Of a stretch of DNA of 53,821 nt, positions 41,622-48,498 are shown piece by piece (within the stretch, counting starts at the first letter, position 1; the number at the start of each line of letters is the position of its first letter). The notes under the pieces were generated by a model, which saw only the letters and a program-made list of their open reading frames with translations, did no database searches and was not told the origin of the DNA. Origin of the DNA: a virus; IMG/VR virus record IMGVR_UViG_3300006124_000002, positions 1-53,821 of that record; one strand, written 5' to 3'. The position numbers and the translations under genes were made by a program.

Positions 41622-41818
41622 TACTTGATTATACTTGCCGAGATTGCGAATGCGAACACGAATTTGAAATTCGTTACTATGCTTCCCAACCGCACCGGGG
41701 GATGCATGGCACATTTGAGGATGCCATACAGGGGCATGGAGCCTACACCGAGCCAGAAGAGTGTCCCAAATGCGGGAGAGATGTGGATACGGATGCCGTC
41801 GAGGAAAGATTCCTATGA
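41618..41818 (+). CDS. FmdB-type zinc-ribbon protein, 66 aa
   Basis: It begins MILDYTCRDCECEHEFE and ends with ECPKCGRDV, so the two CxxC pairs form a zinc ribbon of the FmdB/regulatory type. Such small ribbons are common in phages and may bind nucleic acid or a protein partner. ATGA overlap with the upstream gene. Confidence 0.65.
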   Translation: MILDYTCRDCECEHEFEIRYYASQPHRGMHGTFEDAIQGHGAYTEPEECPKCGRDVDTDAVEERFL

Positions 41819-41997
41819 GACTTCAGACACTTAAACAATACTCCTCCCCGAAAGGGGAGGGGTATAAACCCTGTATCTACTGGTTTGCTTTCCTTAAAAA
41901 AATGGAACGCAATCGTCGCTTTTTTCATTGCCCTCGATACCAGAAAACAATATACCCCCCTCTGAAAAAGAAGTTGACAGAAGCAACAAACTCTTAA
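41815..41997 (+). CDS. Doubtful small basic ORF, 60 aa
   Basis: ATG 41815 overlaps the previous TGA (ATGA), and the frame stays open for 60 codons (FFHCPRYQ, PPLKKKL). A strong hairpin lies inside its first third, and the promoter of the next gene overlaps its end, so it may be non-coding. Confidence 0.3.
   Translation: MRLQTLKQYSSPKGEGYKPCIYWFAFLKKMERNRRFFHCPRYQKTIYPPLKKKLTEATNS
41843..41860 (+). promoter_or_regulatory. Perfect CCTCCCC-GAAA-GGGGAGG hairpin
   Basis: A 7-bp GC stem closed by a GNRA tetraloop. It shares the 12-mer GAAAGGGGAGGG with the hairpin behind the ardC-like gene. It is followed by TATAAAC, not a U-tract. Confidence 0.5.
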
Positions 41998-42002
41998 AAG
42001 AT
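41974..42002 (+). promoter_or_regulatory. Candidate promoter of ribbon-helix-helix gene
   Basis: TTGACA, 17-base spacer, AAAGAT, 12 bases, ATG. The perfect -35 and short leader match the pattern at 33225, 37704 and 38470. Confidence 0.45.
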
Positions 42003-42014
42003 CATCACTCAATT

Positions 42015-42197
42015 ATGAATCCAGAAACAACCACACCAACCGAACCACTACAACTTAAAAGCAACAGTTACCTTGGCATCTACATTCCGACCGAGATCAA
42101 GTTGCGTCTTACTATCGCCGCAAAACAGGCAGATGTCTCTCTCTCAAAATATGCTGTTCGCCTGTTCAAGAGTCACCTAGAATCCCTCCCTCAATGA
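42015..42197 (+). CDS. Ribbon-helix-helix (Arc/CopG-type) protein, 60 aa
   Basis: ATG 42015 starts MNPETTTPT. Residues ~20-57 show the RHH pattern: a strand (YLGIYIPTEIKLRLTIA) and two helices (KQADVSLSKYAVRLFKSHL). RHH proteins bind palindromic operators as dimers, which makes this the best repressor candidate for the twin sites at 38927/39060. The functional link is inferred. Confidence 0.6.
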   Translation: MNPETTTPTEPLQLKSNSYLGIYIPTEIKLRLTIAAKQADVSLSKYAVRLFKSHLESLPQ

Positions 42198-42265
42198 GTC
42201 CACGCTTTGTTGCCGCTTTTATACTCGCACTCACTCTAATCACCCTCGCAATTTGTACCCTATGA
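42194..42265 (+). CDS. Tiny membrane peptide, 23 aa
   Basis: ATG overlapping the previous stop by 4 bases encodes a single hydrophobic helix (FVAAFILALTLITLAICTL). The overlap on both sides suggests it is expressed. Confidence 0.4.
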   Translation: MSPRFVAAFILALTLITLAICTL

Positions 42266-42408
42266 AAGATGGACTATACGCAAATATCGCTCGAAAGAGA
42301 GCCAGAATCAAAGCTGGTTCTGGTGAACACATGAGGAAGGTTGGTAGCAAGGGCGCACCAACAGCAAAGGCTTTTAGAGAAAGCAAGAAAACCGCTAAAA
42401 AGAAATAA
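42262..42408 (+). CDS. Very basic protein of conserved phage type, 48 aa
   Basis: MKDGLYANIARKRARIKAGS and HMRKVGSKGAPTAKAF form a pattern I have seen in small phage proteins; about 40% of residues are Lys/Arg. It starts by ATGA overlap. It may bind DNA or RNA. The related DUF6321-type protein follows 4 bases later. Confidence 0.6.
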   Translation: MKDGLYANIARKRARIKAGSGEHMRKVGSKGAPTAKAFRESKKTAKKK

Positions 42409-42412
42409 TACT

Positions 42413-42676
42413 ATGGCATCAGAAAAATGGCAGACAAAAGCAGGACAGAACCCCAAGGGTGGACTCAATGCCGCTGGTAGGGCATCCTATAATAAGGCTC
42501 ATGGAGGGCATCTAAAACCCCCTGCACCATCACCCAAGACCAAGGTAGATGCAGGACGAAAGGCTTCATTTTGCGCTAGGATGAAAGGACTCAAGAGCAA
42601 GCTGACAAGCGAGAAAACAAAGCGTGATCCCAACAGCAGGGTAAACAAAAGTTTAAGAGCTTGGAAATGTCACTAA
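42413..42676 (+). CDS. DUF6321-like basic protein, 87 aa
   Basis: WQTKAGQNPKGGLNAAGRAS, followed by ASFCARMKGLKSKLTSEKT and DPNSRVNKSLRAWKC, matches the DUF6321 family of small basic phage proteins. I start it at ATG 42413, 4 bases after the preceding stop. Function unknown, probably nucleic-acid binding. Its stop overlaps the next ATG (TAATG). Confidence 0.65.
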   Translation: MASEKWQTKAGQNPKGGLNAAGRASYNKAHGGHLKPPAPSPKTKVDAGRKASFCARMKGLKSKLTSEKTKRDPNSRVNKSLRAWKCH

Positions 42677-42894
42677 TGAGAACATATCTAAACGATCTTC
42701 TTGTATCAAAGTTGCTACAAGAGAAACCACAACAAACCAACACAATGACACTAGCCGAACTAAACAATATCGCACAGGAGATCGCCAATAAACTTGGTCA
42801 CATCTCACAAGAACTTCTTCTTGAGGTTCATGCCCTCATCCACAAGGACGAGGCTCCGACACCAGTAGCACCGACTCCTCACGCTTCCGAGTAA
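42676..42894 (+). CDS. Hypothetical protein, 72 aa
   Basis: ATG 42676 shares a base with the previous TAA; an upstream ATG at 42667 would add three residues. Helical (AELNNIAQEIANKLGHISQE) with a Pro-rich end. Translational coupling on both sides. Confidence 0.5.
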   Translation: MRTYLNDLLVSKLLQEKPQQTNTMTLAELNNIAQEIANKLGHISQELLLEVHALIHKDEAPTPVAPTPHASE

Positions 42895-43052
42895 TGTTGG
42901 ACGCTATCAAGGAACTGATTCGTAAAAAGCTGAATCATACGACCATCGAAACAAAAGAAATACCTCCTGCTAAAAAGCAGAAGATCCGTAAGGAAACAAC
43001 CAAACCAGAAACCAAGGGCCGAAAACCCAAAACCAAAACCAAACGCAAATGA
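42894..43052 (+). CDS. Lys-rich small protein, 52 aa
   Basis: TAATG start. A short amphipathic helix (MLDAIKELIRKKLNH) is followed by a Lys/Pro/Thr tail ending KGRKPKTKTKRK, reminiscent of histone-tail composition. It forms a set of basic peptides with its neighbours. Confidence 0.5.
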   Translation: MLDAIKELIRKKLNHTTIETKEIPPAKKQKIRKETTKPETKGRKPKTKTKRK

Positions 43053-43168
43053 AGAAGATGATGACCAAGGGCAAAATGCCCAAGATGGAGAAGGCCAAAC
43101 CCGCCGCAAAAGCAACCAAGATGAAGTCCGCTAGTTCAATGATGAACAAGGGCGCAAAGAAGAAATAA
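43049..43168 (+). CDS. Lys/Met-rich peptide, 39 aa
   Basis: ATGA overlap with the upstream gene. 14 Lys and 9 Met in 39 residues (MKKMMTKGKMPKMEKAK), low complexity. Likely disordered and DNA/RNA binding if expressed; AAGGAG-like sequence follows for the next gene. Confidence 0.4.
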   Translation: MKKMMTKGKMPKMEKAKPAAKATKMKSASSMMNKGAKKK

Positions 43169-43183
43169 GGAGTTAAAAAGGAT

Positions 43184-43213
43184 CGGGCGGGAGCCATGAA
43201 CAACTCCCGCCCG
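43184..43213 (+). promoter_or_regulatory. 10-bp hairpin holding the RecT-like start codon in its loop
   Basis: CGGGCGGGAG (43184-43193) and CTCCCGCCCG (43204-43213) pair perfectly; the 10-base loop contains the ATG at 43196. The AAGGA at 43178-43182 lies just outside the stem. The structure should strongly affect initiation. Confidence 0.6.
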
Positions 43214-44053
43214 AATATGCAGAGCAACCACGCACCACAATACATGAACACAAATACTAATACACTCGCTGTTAGTCAACCCTCTATGGGGGAAATGGAA
43301 AAGATGGCACTTGCCATCGCAAAATCGGGCCTTTTCGGGATGAAATCTCCCGAACAGGCACTCGCACTTGGACTCCTTGCAGTATCCGAGAACAAACCAT
43401 TCGCCAGCATTTGCGCCGAATACGATGTTATCCAAGGCAGACCAGCACTCAAGTCACAGGCTTGCTTGGCTAGGTTCCAACAGGCAGGGGGAACCATCCA
43501 ATGGATCACCCGCACCGATAAGGAATGCACCATCGAAGGCAAACACCCCGCTGGTGGTACTCTCAAAGTAACTTGGACTTGGGAAAGAGCGACCACCGCT
43601 GGACTTACGAACAAGTCAAATTGGAAGCAGTATCCGACTGCAATGCTATCTTCACGATGTGTTGCTGAATTGGTTAGGGCAATCTATCCCGCTTGCCTAA
43701 ATGGAGTGTATCTTGCCGAAGAGGTACAGGATTTTGATACCAAGCCGCTTGGAAGTCCTCTTGCTCGTATTGAAAAGCCTGTAATCAAGGCTGAAGAGGC
43801 AACCCCTATCGTTGCCGAGTTGGTAGCGGAAACCGAGCCACAGGAGGCTCCAGAACTTCCACAGACCCCGGTTGATATGCTCATTAGCATGATGACTACG
43901 GACAACATAAGCGACGATCATGTTTTGCATTTCCTGTATGCGAAGAAGGCAATCAAAGATCGGAATATCTACATTTTCGACATTCCCGAAAAGATAATAA
44001 ATCGTCTCATCGAAAAGTGGGATGATGTCAAAGCATTTAAGCCAGCAATCTAA
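43196..44053 (+). CDS. RecT-family ssDNA annealing protein, 285 aa
   Basis: Residues ~30-180 show the RecT-type core: GEMEKMALAIAKSGLFGMKS, then ALGLLAVSENKPF, DVIQGRPALKSQACLARFQ, the Trp-rich strands, WKQYPTAMLSSRCVAELVR and YLAEEVQDF. It anneals complementary single strands during recombination-dependent replication together with the exonuclease two genes downstream. The C-terminal ~90 residues are Pro/Glu-rich and variable. ATG 43196 is used here; ATGs at 43217 and 43244 would still include the core. Confidence 0.78.
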   Translation: MNNSRPNMQSNHAPQYMNTNTNTLAVSQPSMGEMEKMALAIAKSGLFGMKSPEQALALGLLAVSENKPFASICAEYDVIQGRPALKSQACLARFQQAGGTIQWITRTDKECTIEGKHPAGGTLKVTWTWERATTAGLTNKSNWKQYPTAMLSSRCVAELVRAIYPACLNGVYLAEEVQDFDTKPLGSPLARIEKPVIKAEEATPIVAELVAETEPQEAPELPQTPVDMLISMMTTDNISDDHVLHFLYAKKAIKDRNIYIFDIPEKIINRLIEKWDDVKAFKPAI

Positions 44054-44340
44054 TGATTAAAAACATAACCCACAGAGAATTAGTCTTAATCCTTTTGCAG
44101 ATTCATCAGGAGATTCCTTCAAAGTTTATTAAACATTGGATAAAAATCACGATAGTAAAACTTAATAGCTATGAAGAAAGATCCAACAAAGCAGAAAAGG
44201 AATTGGCTTTCTACAAACACTCTTTTGAGTTGATTCAGAAAGCAGAGAAAAAAAGCAAACAATACAGAAGGATTGAAGGAAATAACTTTATTCAAAGGTT
44301 TCTTCAATTTTGCAAAAAAACTGCTCAAAAAAATGACTGA
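44053..44340 (+). CDS. Hypothetical basic helical protein, 95 aa
   Basis: TAATG start; helical, Lys/Glu-rich (EERSNKAEKELAFYKHSFEL). It sits between the annealing protein and the exonuclease, overlapping the latter by 8 bases. It may be an accessory of the recombination pair. More AT-rich than its neighbours. Confidence 0.5.
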   Translation: MIKNITHRELVLILLQIHQEIPSKFIKHWIKITIVKLNSYEERSNKAEKELAFYKHSFELIQKAEKKSKQYRRIEGNNFIQRFLQFCKKTAQKND

Positions 44341-45406
44341 CGAACGCAAAGGAAAGCCGTCTTGTAGCGGAATCTCTCGACTTGCTCTCTGTGCAGGATC
44401 GTGGAACCTAGAGTCCACGCTACCTCCACAGGAGGAGAATAAGTATATGCAGTTGGGAACGGATATTCATGCCGTTTTAGCTGGTCAGAAAGACTTTGAT
44501 TCCCTCACCGAAGAGGGTCAAGAAATCGCAACCAGATGTTTATCTCAATACGGTGAGTTAATTGCTCAATTGGACTTGGGAGAACGCACTAGGGAGATTG
44601 TTGAAGAGCGGTATTGGTACAATGATCTATTCTCTGGAGCAATTGACAGGATCGACTTCTTTGGCGAGGAGACAGCACTCATCACCGATTACAAGACAGG
44701 TCGAAACGCACAGAGCAATGCCGCTGAAAATTACCAACTCCGAGCATATGCGGTACTGGTCAAGAAGGCATTTCCTCAACTTAAAACCATCTATGTTTCA
44801 ATTGTGCAACCAATGGCAGGGGGAAAGACCATTGCGGAATACAATAAGGATGAGTTAGCACAGGCTGAAAAGGAGATTGTTGGCATCGTTAATGCTTCAT
44901 CATTTCCTAATGCTCCAAGAACTCCTTCTCCAGATGCTTGTAAGTGGTGTCGCGCTAAAAGCATTTGTCCAGAGGCTTATGGCAACCAGCAAGCCGCTAC
45001 AACAACGCTACAGGTAGCCTCTACCGTTGCCGTATCGACCTTATCCAATGAGGAATTAGCTTCTTTGGATGCCAAGGCCGAGGTAGTTGAGGATTTCATT
45101 GACGAGATCCGAAAGGAACTAAAGGCAAGGCTTATTGCAGGAGCGCAAATTGCTGGACTGTCCCTGTCAAAAGGACGAACATCCAGAAGTGTCTCCGATA
45201 CAAATGCCGCTATCTCTGCACTTTCTGGTACTCTGTCACAAGATGCTATCTTATCTTGTGCAAAGATCAGCGTCACGGCATTGGAAAAGGCAATTGCAAA
45301 GGCAACTAACACAAAGGGCAAAGATGCAAAATCTAAACTCGACGAGGCACTTGGTTGGCTCATCGAAACAAGTGAAGGTGAACCATCCATCAAGCGTGAC
45401 AAATGA
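44333..45406 (+). CDS. RecB/Cas4-like PD-(D/E)XK exonuclease, 357 aa
   Basis: I start at ATG 44333 (MTDERKGKPS). The nuclease motifs are His46 in LGTDIHAVL, Asp105 in SGAIDRIDF, ITDYKTGRN (Asp119, Lys121) and Gln135/Tyr139 in YQLRAYA. CKWC (203-206) and Cys212, with Cys20, fit a 4Fe-4S cluster as in Cas4/AddB. It resects duplex ends to give single strands for the RecT-like protein. The C-terminal third (~225-357) is helical and Ala/Lys-rich. Confidence 0.8.
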   Translation: MTDERKGKPSCSGISRLALCAGSWNLESTLPPQEENKYMQLGTDIHAVLAGQKDFDSLTEEGQEIATRCLSQYGELIAQLDLGERTREIVEERYWYNDLFSGAIDRIDFFGEETALITDYKTGRNAQSNAAENYQLRAYAVLVKKAFPQLKTIYVSIVQPMAGGKTIAEYNKDELAQAEKEIVGIVNASSFPNAPRTPSPDACKWCRAKSICPEAYGNQQAATTTLQVASTVAVSTLSNEELASLDAKAEVVEDFIDEIRKELKARLIAGAQIAGLSLSKGRTSRSVSDTNAAISALSGTLSQDAILSCAKISVTALEKAIAKATNTKGKDAKSKLDEALGWLIETSEGEPSIKRDK

Positions 45407-45599
45407 ACCTAATCCAGATGATCGGGCATTGTATATCCAATTCAAAGGGCGGGAATGGATCGTCCTTTATAGCAAAAACAATTTCCTCGCAACTCCAGCA
45501 GACCATAGAAGGGTCAAGGAGCAAGAGGTAAGAAATCTGTTTCAGTACCTAACCAATGAAGGATTCATTGATGGTGGTGAACCAGCAACAACAACATAA
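45396..45599 (+). CDS. Hypothetical protein, 67 aa
   Basis: GTG 45396 overlaps the exonuclease end by 11 bases. The frame gives an aromatic-rich beta start (ALYIQFKGREWIVLYSKNN) and a helical end. An ATG at 45403 in another frame gives a less protein-like 42-aa product. Start codon uncertain. Confidence 0.5.
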   Translation: MTNEPNPDDRALYIQFKGREWIVLYSKNNFLATPADHRRVKEQEVRNLFQYLTNEGFIDGGEPATTT

Positions 45600-45610
45600 A
45601 AGCAACAAAA

Positions 45611-45937
45611 ATGATAACAGGAAAAATTGATGTAACGAAGATCCTCAAGGAAGAACTCTACCAAGGAAAGACTGCAAAGTATCTTGATCTGGTTATGTTC
45701 CCTAACAAGGACGAACTAGGCAACGAAGTTCCCGACCAGTACGGAAACGATGGAGTGATTAAGCAGTCACTATCCAAGGAGAGTCGTGATTCGGGTAAGA
45801 AAGCCCCTATCCTTGGAAACTACAAAGTGAAGGCCGCTAGGAGCTTTGCCGACAATATCAAACCAGCACCCGCATTCAAGAATCGTCCGAAGCCTGTTGT
45901 GCAGGAAGATGACGAGGATTCAGAAATACCTTTCTAA
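45611..45937 (+). CDS. Single-stranded DNA-binding protein-like, 108 aa
   Basis: OB-fold-like beginning (GKIDVTKILKEELYQGKTAKYL), a central IKQSLSKESRDSGKKAPILGNYKV, and an acidic tail ending EDDEDSEIPF, the classic SSB C-terminal tip. In the recombination/replication block it would coat the single strands made by the exonuclease. It is smaller than bacterial SSB, consistent with a phage type. Confidence 0.65.
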   Translation: MITGKIDVTKILKEELYQGKTAKYLDLVMFPNKDELGNEVPDQYGNDGVIKQSLSKESRDSGKKAPILGNYKVKAARSFADNIKPAPAFKNRPKPVVQEDDEDSEIPF

Positions 45938-45966
45938 CCACAACCCAACCAGCAACCACGCACCAC

Positions 45967-46221
45967 ATGACCACTAGAAAACCACGCACAAAGAAAGTAG
46001 CACCCATCTCCCTTGAGGAGAAAGTACTTCAATTAGAGGCAGGACTTGACTTTCAGAATCGGGAGTCAACCCATCTCCTTGAGACTGTTCGGCATCACCA
46101 CACAGAGATCCTTGAGATTCAAGAAAGAGTTGAGGATTTGCTGACGATTGGAAGAATTGTATTTATAGGACTTCTTCTTGGAGTCATCACTCTCATCACC
46201 ATTATTTCTCTCCACAAATGA
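45967..46221 (+). CDS. Coiled-coil protein with C-terminal TM helix, 84 aa
   Basis: Basic N-terminus, helix with heptads (~20-60), then one transmembrane segment (IVFIGLLLGVITLITIISL) at the very C-terminus. A tail-anchored membrane protein of unknown role. ATGA overlap with the next gene. Confidence 0.5.
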   Translation: MTTRKPRTKKVAPISLEEKVLQLEAGLDFQNRESTHLLETVRHHHTEILEIQERVEDLLTIGRIVFIGLLLGVITLITIISLHK

Positions 46222-46445
46222 TGGTTCCAAGGTATTGCTCCTGTCTGGAAGTCGCATTCCAGCAGGAGGTTCCTGTCTGGCATAACTGTGAATATATTGC
46301 CGAACGCAATAAACTCATACCAAATGCCGAGGCAGAAGCGAAAGCTATGTCTAAAACAGAAGCAGGAAAGCTGGATCAGAATAGGTTCACTTACCTTTTC
46401 TCAACATTCATGGATCGTGCGGCAATCGAAAATGGACTTGTATGA
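46218..46445 (+). CDS. Hypothetical protein, 75 aa
   Basis: Cys/His-containing start (YCSCLEVAFQQEVPVWHNCE) and a helical end. The three Cys and a His could bind zinc. Overlaps both neighbours by 4 bases. Confidence 0.5.
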   Translation: MMVPRYCSCLEVAFQQEVPVWHNCEYIAERNKLIPNAEAEAKAMSKTEAGKLDQNRFTYLFSTFMDRAAIENGLV

Positions 46446-46660
46446 ACTACTCTAGAGAAGCACATGAATACATCAATGGTGAACACATCCGTTTCCTTGG
46501 GGAGAATAATCGTATTCCCTCCTTGGAAGAAAGGGTCATGGCGGCATTCGATGCAGGGGTTAAAAGCGTCCACAGAAACAATTGGTACAATGCTTTTAGT
46601 AAGCTGAATGCCATTGCTTCAGATAAATGCAATATCAACTTTCCTAAAATCAATGAGTGA
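46442..46660 (+). CDS. Hypothetical protein, 72 aa
   Basis: Helical protein (SREAHEYINGEHIRFLGE) with a basic middle. It overlaps the next start by 8 bases. No family recognised. Confidence 0.5.
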   Translation: MNYSREAHEYINGEHIRFLGENNRIPSLEERVMAAFDAGVKSVHRNNWYNAFSKLNAIASDKCNINFPKINE

Positions 46661-46994
46661 CCAATTCGACTTTGACTTCTCCCCTATTGAGGAGAATCCC
46701 TTGGACGATATGGCATCCCGGTTTGACCGATTCCATGACAATAATCCCCATGTTTACAAAAACCTAGTCAACCTAGCTAGGAAGTTTCGGGAGCGTAGAC
46801 CAGATGCCGTAGTTGGTATCGGAATGCTTTACGAAGTACTCCGCTGGAACTACTACATGACCACAGAATCCGAGGAGGAATACAAACTCTCCAATGATTT
46901 TCGTGCGGCATATAGTCGTTTGATTATGAGACAGGAACCAGACCTTGAAGGCATCTTCAAGTGCAAGAAATCTGCATACGATGAGACGCTTTAG
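46653..46994 (+). CDS. Conserved-type phage protein of unknown function, 113 aa
   Basis: Acidic start, then the pattern HDNNPHVYKNLVNLARKFRE, GIGMLYEVLRWNYY, and YKLSNDFRAAYSRLIMRQEP, which I recognise as a recurrent small phage protein without assigned function. Located in the replication/recombination block. Starts at ATG 46653 in an overlap. Confidence 0.65.
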   Translation: MSDQFDFDFSPIEENPLDDMASRFDRFHDNNPHVYKNLVNLARKFRERRPDAVVGIGMLYEVLRWNYYMTTESEEEYKLSNDFRAAYSRLIMRQEPDLEGIFKCKKSAYDETL

Positions 46995-47322
46995 GGCTAG
47001 AGGAAACACTACCCGCCGAGTGGCGGGTAAGATGAACAAGACTGAAGAGGCTTATTCAAATACTCTACAAGAAAGGAAACTCCGAGGAGAGATTCATCAT
47101 TGGAGCTTTGAAACAATCACCTTAAGATTGGCAGACAGAACAACCTATACGCCAGATTTCTTTTTGATGTTACCTAACGGAGAGATCCAGTTCCATGAAG
47201 TCAAAGGTTTCTGGCATCAAGCTGGACGCATTAAAATAAAAGTAGCGGCTGAAAATCATCCTTGGTTTGACTTCCAAGCAGTACAACTCAAGAAAAAGGA
47301 GTGGGTCTATGAGCAGTTTTAA
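46981..47322 (+). CDS. DUF1064-like PD-(D/E)XK endonuclease, 113 aa
   Basis: The catalytic pattern is visible: Glu in KTEEAYSNTL, YTPDFFLML (Asp), then QFHEVKGFW (Glu, Lys). This fits small phage DUF1064/RusA-replacement nucleases that cleave branched DNA. It starts at ATG 46981, overlapping the previous gene by 14 bases, and its C-terminus overlaps the Mom-like gene. Confidence 0.65.
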   Translation: MRRFRARGNTTRRVAGKMNKTEEAYSNTLQERKLRGEIHHWSFETITLRLADRTTYTPDFFLMLPNGEIQFHEVKGFWHQAGRIKIKVAAENHPWFDFQAVQLKKKEWVYEQF

Positions 47323-48004
47323 TATTAATAATAAATGGTCTGTTCAACAGATTTCATTTTCTGATGTTGAGCCTTGGTTATTGAAACGCCATTATGCCAG
47401 AAGGATTCCACCTATTTCTTATGCATTTGGTGCATTTGAGGGTAATAATTTGATTGGAATTATTACATATGGAGTTCCTTTAAGCTCCACATTAAGAACT
47501 GGAATATGCGGTGAAGAATATGAACATTTAGTTCTTGAGCTTAATAGGCTTTGTTGCAGGAATGAAAAAAATATAGCAAGTAGATTAGTTTCCAACTCTA
47601 TGGATTTAATTCGAAAACCAAGAATAATTGTTAGTTATGCAGATACATCACAAGGTCATGTGGGATATGTGTATCAAGCAACCAATTTTATTTATACTGG
47701 ACTCACGGCAAAAATGATGGATTGGAAGGTTAGGGGTAAAGATTCTCTTCATCATTGTTCTATTGGTGATGAGTTTAGGGGACAGGAAAATAGATCCCAA
47801 AAAATGAAAGAAAAGTATGGAGACCTTCTTTACCAAGAGGAAAGATCCAGAAAGCACAGATATGTTTTTTTTATAGGAAATAAGAAAGAAAAAAAGAAAA
47901 TTAAATCAGTATTGAAATACGAAATAAAACCTTATCCAAAAGGTGAAACAAAAAAATATGATTCAAGCGGGTATATTGAAACTCAAATGCTTTTAATTTC
48001 ATGA
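47309..48004 (+). CDS. Mom-like DNA adenine modification protein, 231 aa
   Basis: GNAT-fold pattern of Mu Mom relatives: EPWLLKRHYARRIPPISYAFGA (read as LLKRHY..R then YAFGAF), LELNRLCC, IVSYADTSQGHVGYVYQATNF and YTGLTAK. Mom converts adenine to a hypermodified form resistant to many restriction enzymes. A clear SD (AGGAG) precedes ATG 47309. The gene is visibly AT-richer than both neighbours, indicating recent acquisition. No Com-like regulator gene is next to it. Confidence 0.72.
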   Translation: MSSFNINNKWSVQQISFSDVEPWLLKRHYARRIPPISYAFGAFEGNNLIGIITYGVPLSSTLRTGICGEEYEHLVLELNRLCCRNEKNIASRLVSNSMDLIRKPRIIVSYADTSQGHVGYVYQATNFIYTGLTAKMMDWKVRGKDSLHHCSIGDEFRGQENRSQKMKEKYGDLLYQEERSRKHRYVFFIGNKKEKKKIKSVLKYEIKPYPKGETKKYDSSGYIETQMLLIS

Positions 48005-48498
48005 ACGAGGAACATTCTGATGACAAATGCCCCTGCTGTGGGCGACCATATGATGAACCAGCAGGAAAGAAGCCTAGACGCAATCTGAAAGCTATTGGAG
48101 AGGCTTTTGATGTGTTCTGGAAGGCTTATCCTAGAAAGACAGGAAAGGGGGCGGCAAGGGCGGCATGGGCCAAGAACAACCTACCTCCACTTGAGGACAT
48201 CCTGGCGGCACTACGGAAGGCTATTGCCTCTCCAGATTGGCAAAGAGAACAGGGCAAGTTTATTCCTCACCCTTCCACATGGATCAATCAAGCTCGGTAC
48301 GAGGATGAAGGAATGGACTATGCGGCATTAAGCCAAAGACCACAAAGACCAGTATTCAATACTCCTGTATCGAATACGGACGCACAGGCATTCAGAGAAT
48401 GGATGATTGAACAGGGTTATCCAGCCCAATTTCTGGATACTCCGTTCAAGGATTGTCCTAGCCATGTTCAGCAACAATATAACAACCGAAACAAATGA
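48001..48498 (+). CDS. Replication-initiator-like protein with zinc N-terminus, 165 aa
   Basis: The start carries CPCCGRPYDEP (zinc-like) followed by FDVFWKAYPRKTGKGAA and FIPHPSTWINQARYEDE, a C-terminal module seen in phage replication-initiation/helicase-loader proteins. No ATPase or helicase motif is present, so it probably recruits host helicase. ATGA overlap with the Mom-like gene. Confidence 0.65.
   Translation: MNEEHSDDKCPCCGRPYDEPAGKKPRRNLKAIGEAFDVFWKAYPRKTGKGAARAAWAKNNLPPLEDILAALRKAIASPDWQREQGKFIPHPSTWINQARYEDEGMDYAALSQRPQRPVFNTPVSNTDAQAFREWMIEQGYPAQFLDTPFKDCPSHVQQQYNNRNK

Noticed and set aside
45403-45531. 42-codon ATG frame overlapping the exonuclease stop as an alternative gene
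   Set aside because: Its product is Ser/Gly-rich without structure, whereas the GTG frame from 45396 gives a longer, protein-like sequence that ends just before the next gene.
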